Notes under the pieces: model-generated
What the model was told of the DNA's origin: nothing
Database searches by the model: none
Seen by the model: the letters and a program-made list of their open reading frames with translations, nothing else
Part shown: piece by piece, positions 6,716-9,618 of the stretch
Position numbering within the stretch: position 1 is the first letter of the stretch
How the letters are laid out: each line of letters starts with the position of its first letter
Assembly: GCA_900546445.1 (NCBI GenBank)
Contig: URCV01000056.1
Coordinates: 1 to 9,618 of the forward strand
Source: an uncultured Bacteroidales bacterium
GTDB lineage: Bacteria; Bacteroidota; Bacteroidia; Bacteroidales; UBA932
Direction: 5' to 3'
DNA length: 9,618 nt
Program-made: the position numbers and the translations under genes

Positions 6716-8470
6716 TTATAAATTTTCATATCCTGGAGTCTGTGTCCAGATAGGGTTTCCGTTTTCGTCGCGCAGCGATTTCTGGAGTACGGAGAATGGA
6801 ATAGGGAACCATTTGCGTATCTCGGCACGTGCCGAAGCATTAGGGCAGTCGCGTACGTACTGTATGTTTCCGAATTCTCCGAATCTGATGAGGTCTCTAC
6901 GACGTACCATCTCCCAAGTGAACTCGCGACCTCTCTCGTCGAGAATGTCTTTCAATGTCCAGCTTGCAGGATCGCCATATTCTGCCTTGAATGTCTCTGC
7001 TCCCTTATCGTAAGCGAAGCTACGTGCTAGGAGCTTCTGGAAGTCGGCACTGCCCATTTCCGATGTTCCTGCGCCACCGCGCATGATAGCCTCTTCCTTC
7101 ATCCAGAGTACGTCGGCGTAACGCATGATAGGGAAGTCATTTTCTTCGTATTTGTAAATACCGTCTCCGCTTTTGTCAAGCTCCCACTTGTTAAGGCGTG
7201 CACCTTCCATATTGCTGGCGTTCTTGATGTTCTTGATATCCGAAACGATGACGGTAGGTGTACCTGAAGGATGGTCGTCGTCGATTTGCTTGGTATCGAT
7301 ATAGTAGTCGTTAGAACCTTTCTTATAGACAGGGCCTACGAACCAGCCCCATTCCTTCTTGTTATGGGTACCGTCCTTCTCGTAGCCTACGCCGCGAACG
7401 TCGTTACCCTTATAGAGCTCGAGGAACTCCGGACGGGCACAGAATCCATTCCAAGTATCGAGAGGCATATCGTAAGCGAACTGTACTCCGTAGTGCATAG
7501 TGTTATGGGCGATACGGAGCTTGTTCATACAAGTGTGTGCTCCGGTAGTGCTTCTTTCACCTTCCTCGCGACCGTCTTCCACGATTACGAAGATGTTCTC
7601 GCGGCTGTTTTCGTTCTTAATCTTGAAGTTGGCGAAGTAATCGCTTTCTATGGCGTAAGCACCTGACTTTATGACATTGTCGCAGCAGCGAACGCAGTTG
7701 TCGTAGAATGAGCCGCTGAATGCTTCAGGTTTCTCTACGGTCTTGAAGATGTTGTCCGGAGTACATCCGTAGCTCTCGGCGTTAATGTAAAGACGTGCGA
7801 GAAGCGCGTATGCAAATCCCTGTGTGGTTCTACCATAGAGGGCAGCGCGTGTACCGTCGTTTACCACTGACATATTAGGTGCATTCCTTTCGAGAACTGC
7901 CACGAGGTTAGACCAAACCTCCTCAGGCTCCAGAAGAGCTCCCGTAACTTCCTCGAACTTCTCGGTGTAAGGGATGCGTCCGAAGCAGTCGAAAAGCTGA
8001 TAGAAGTAGTAGCAGCGGAGTACCTCGGCCTCACCCAAGTATGCCTTGTAGACGTCTTCGGACATATTCTCCTTATAGGTCTGGAGGGTGTTTATAATCT
8101 TGTTACAGAGGACGGCGTTAGAGATGGTGATGTTCCACACGTTCTCGATGGCATCTCCACGGTGATTCCACTCGTGGGTGTTCTGTTTCATCCAATATCC
8201 ACCGTCATTCCAGTCAGCACCACTGTTTCTAGGAACACAGATGCCTTCGTCGGCCGTGATGGTCTGAAGACCCCAATAACCCCAGTGGTCGTGCGTGTAC
8301 TTCAGGTCGGCATAGATCTGGCCGACGAGCAAGACCACGTTCTGTTCGTTGCTCATCATATCGGCTGTGGTCTGGTTACCATAGTTCTTTTCCTCGAGCA
8401 TATCGTCGCAAGAGGTGACGAGCGTTCCAAATGCCAATGCGGCTGTCAATATATATGCAATCTTTTTCAT
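6716..8470 (-). CDS. SusD/RagB-family glycan-binding surface lipoprotein
   Basis: SusD proteins are outer-membrane surface lipoproteins that capture glycan and act as a hinged lid on the SusC transporter. This one has 584 residues, somewhat longer than many family members. The signal peptide ends in lipobox VTSC with lipidation at Cys21, followed by the acidic stretch DDMLEE, which fits the Bacteroidota surface-export signal. The N-terminal part has the typical LQTITADEG (68-76) and WNITISNAVLCNKII (112-126) segments, and RLYINAE (226-232) belongs to the TPR-like helical core. The C-terminal hallmark ERGREFTWE (512-520), then RRRDLIRFGEFG (523-534), is the RagB/SusD signature, followed by KWFPIPFSVLQKS (553-565) and the terminal QTPGYENL. 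The large insert at about 290-430 is probably the ligand-facing loop region that differs between SusD proteins, so substrate cannot be read from it directly. It starts 9 bases after the susC-like stop, so the two are translated from one message. Confidence 0.93.
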   Translation of the reverse strand: MKKIAYILTAALAFGTLVTSCDDMLEEKNYGNQTTADMMSNEQNVVLLVGQIYADLKYTHDHWGYWGLQTITADEGICVPRNSGADWNDGGYWMKQNTHEWNHRGDAIENVWNITISNAVLCNKIINTLQTYKENMSEDVYKAYLGEAEVLRCYYFYQLFDCFGRIPYTEKFEEVTGALLEPEEVWSNLVAVLERNAPNMSVVNDGTRAALYGRTTQGFAYALLARLYINAESYGCTPDNIFKTVEKPEAFSGSFYDNCVRCCDNVIKSGAYAIESDYFANFKIKNENSRENIFVIVEDGREEGERSTTGAHTCMNKLRIAHNTMHYGVQFAYDMPLDTWNGFCARPEFLELYKGNDVRGVGYEKDGTHNKKEWGWFVGPVYKKGSNDYYIDTKQIDDDHPSGTPTVIVSDIKNIKNASNMEGARLNKWELDKSGDGIYKYEENDFPIMRYADVLWMKEEAIMRGGAGTSEMGSADFQKLLARSFAYDKGAETFKAEYGDPASWTLKDILDERGREFTWEMVRRRDLIRFGEFGNIQYVRDCPNASARAEIRKWFPIPFSVLQKSLRDENGNPIWTQTPGYENL

Positions 8471-8479
8471 CGCTTTCTA

Positions 8480-9618
8480 TTATTTGAATGAGATATTTAC
8501 TCCAAGCATAAAGGTAGCTACCGTAGGGTAGAAGTCGCAGTAGTCGATACCGGCGCTTCTTACGTCCGTGGTATTGACTTCAGGGTCCTGTCCGCTATAT
8601 TTCGTGAGGGTGAACAGGTTCTGGCCTGTGAAGTACAATCTCAGGTGGTCTACATAGCTGTTATCCTTAATCTTGAAGGTGTATCCGAGAGTAAGGTTGT
8701 CAAGCTTTATGTAAGAGCCGTCTTCGAGGTAATAGTCAGAGAATACGCCCTTGTTTGCAAGCACGGTGTCAGCTCCGTTTATGTCCTTCATAAAGATGTT
8801 GCTTTGAATGGTAGCCATAGGACCATAAGCCCAGCGTGTGAGGTTGAGGACGTCATTTCCATAAACTCCGCGGAAGAACAATGCGAGGTCGAAATTCTTA
8901 TAGCGGAGGGAGTTGTTCCAACCGAAAGTAAAGAGAGGCTGCGCGTTACCGATAACCTGTCTGTAACCTTCTACTGCACCTTCGCTGGTTACTACACCAC
9001 CTGCAGGGGTACCGAAATACCAAGTGCCGTCTTCGATGGTGAGGAATTTATATCCGTAGAATGAACCTACGCTTTCGCCTTCGATGAGAATCTGAGTGTT
9101 TGTGCTCATCATACCGTCTTCGCCCACGCCACCTACTGTAGTCTGCTTGTAGTTGAATCCGAGAGCAGGGTCTGACAGTTTGGTAATGTAGTTACGGTTA
9201 AACGAGATGGTAGGAGTGGTAACCCAAGTGAAGTCCTTGGTCTTCACAGGCACTGCGCTCAGTGACAATTCCACACCGAAGCTGTCCATTTGGCCTGCAT
9301 TGGCCAGAAGGGTAGGATACTGATATGGAGGGGTAGGAACCTCATAGTCCCAGAGAAGGTCGCGGGTCTGGCGATAGTAGACATCCAAGCTACCGTAGAG
9401 CCTGTTGTCGAGTAGGGCGTAGTCCAAACCGAGGTTGTACTCGTATTTCTTCTCCCATCTCAAGTCAGGGTTCACGTTCTGAGACACTGTGTAGGTGTTC
9501 ACGTATTTGCCGTTATACCAGAATGTACCGCCGTTTGAGAGCATGGCCACAGACATAAGGTCGGAGTTGAGGTTGTTACCCGTGACACCGAATCCCAGAC
9601 GAAGCTTGAGGTCGTTGA
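8480..9618 (-). CDS. SusC/RagA-family TonB-dependent outer-membrane transporter, 3' part
   Basis: SusC proteins are 22-strand outer-membrane barrels that import oligosaccharides using energy from TonB-ExbBD, capped by the SusD lid. The window contains the C-terminal 378 residues; the frame stays open through the right edge, so the ATG at 9556 is internal and the start lies outside. A full-length protein is normally about 1000 residues, so the CarboxypepD_reg-like domain, plug and first strands are missing from view. Recognisable family segments are DLKLRLGFGVTGN (9550s-9610s), NPDLRWEKKYEYNLGLDYAL (reading leftward from about 9470), YRQTRDLL, NAGQMDSFGVELS and the closing strand FMLGVNISFK. 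The C-terminal Phe-Lys is close to the usual aromatic end of BAM substrates. It is the first visible gene of the susC-susD-susE operon. The promoter and any regulator are off the right edge. Confidence 0.93.
   Translation of the reverse strand, partial: NDLKLRLGFGVTGNNLNSDLMSVAMLSNGGTFWYNGKYVNTYTVSQNVNPDLRWEKKYEYNLGLDYALLDNRLYGSLDVYYRQTRDLLWDYEVPTPPYQYPTLLANAGQMDSFGVELSLSAVPVKTKDFTWVTTPTISFNRNYITKLSDPALGFNYKQTTVGGVGEDGMMSTNTQILIEGESVGSFYGYKFLTIEDGTWYFGTPAGGVVTSEGAVEGYRQVIGNAQPLFTFGWNNSLRYKNFDLALFFRGVYGNDVLNLTRWAYGPMATIQSNIFMKDINGADTVLANKGVFSDYYLEDGSYIKLDNLTLGYTFKIKDNSYVDHLRLYFTGQNLFTLTKYSGQDPEVNTTDVRSAGIDYCDFYPTVATFMLGVNISFK

Overview
The window looks like a chromosomal segment of a Bacteroidota member, most likely order Bacteroidales. 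The main evidence is a SusC/SusD/SusE-type outer-membrane glycan-uptake operon, together with lipoprotein signal peptides and perfect matches to the Bacteroidota -7 promoter element TAnnTTTG ahead of two genes. I cannot name a genus from sequence alone.

Layout: (1) Bases 1-398 hold no gene I can support. They contain two hairpins, one terminator-like, then a short set of imperfect tandem palindromic repeats, then the promoter of the first gene. (2) 399-1826 (+) encodes a secreted outer-membrane beta-barrel protein of the BamA/TamA (Omp85, surface antigen D15-like) superfamily without POTRA domains. (3) 1972-2973 (-) encodes a ketopantoate reductase family enzyme (PanE/ApbA), convergent with the barrel gene. 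(4) 3109-5154 (+) encodes a ClpB-type disaggregase, divergent from panE. (5) 5240-9618 (-) is an operon reading leftward: the 3' part of a SusC-like TonB-dependent transporter, a SusD-like lipoprotein and a SusE/F-like lipoprotein, with gaps of 9 and 24 bp. A strong hairpin terminator lies between clpB and this operon.

The Sus-type proteins should work as one machine. SusC is the outer-membrane channel, SusD the surface lid that captures glycan, and SusE-like an accessory glycan-binding lipoprotein. No glycoside hydrolase or regulator is present in the window; any would lie beyond the right edge or elsewhere. The operon ends at the SusE-like gene, whose aromatic-rich beta modules suggest starch or another alpha-glucan as the ligand, but this is inference.

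The most unusual gene is the ClpB homologue. It keeps both AAA+ modules and the coiled-coil middle domain but has no N-terminal Clp_N domain. The start is fixed by a strong ribosome binding site and an in-frame stop just upstream, and the 135-bp gap to panE is too short to hide the missing domain. It also lacks about 20 residues between sensor 1 and the arginine-finger motif of the second AAA+ module. A perfect 15-bp inverted repeat in its promoter region is a candidate operator. I found no clearly new multi-gene system here.
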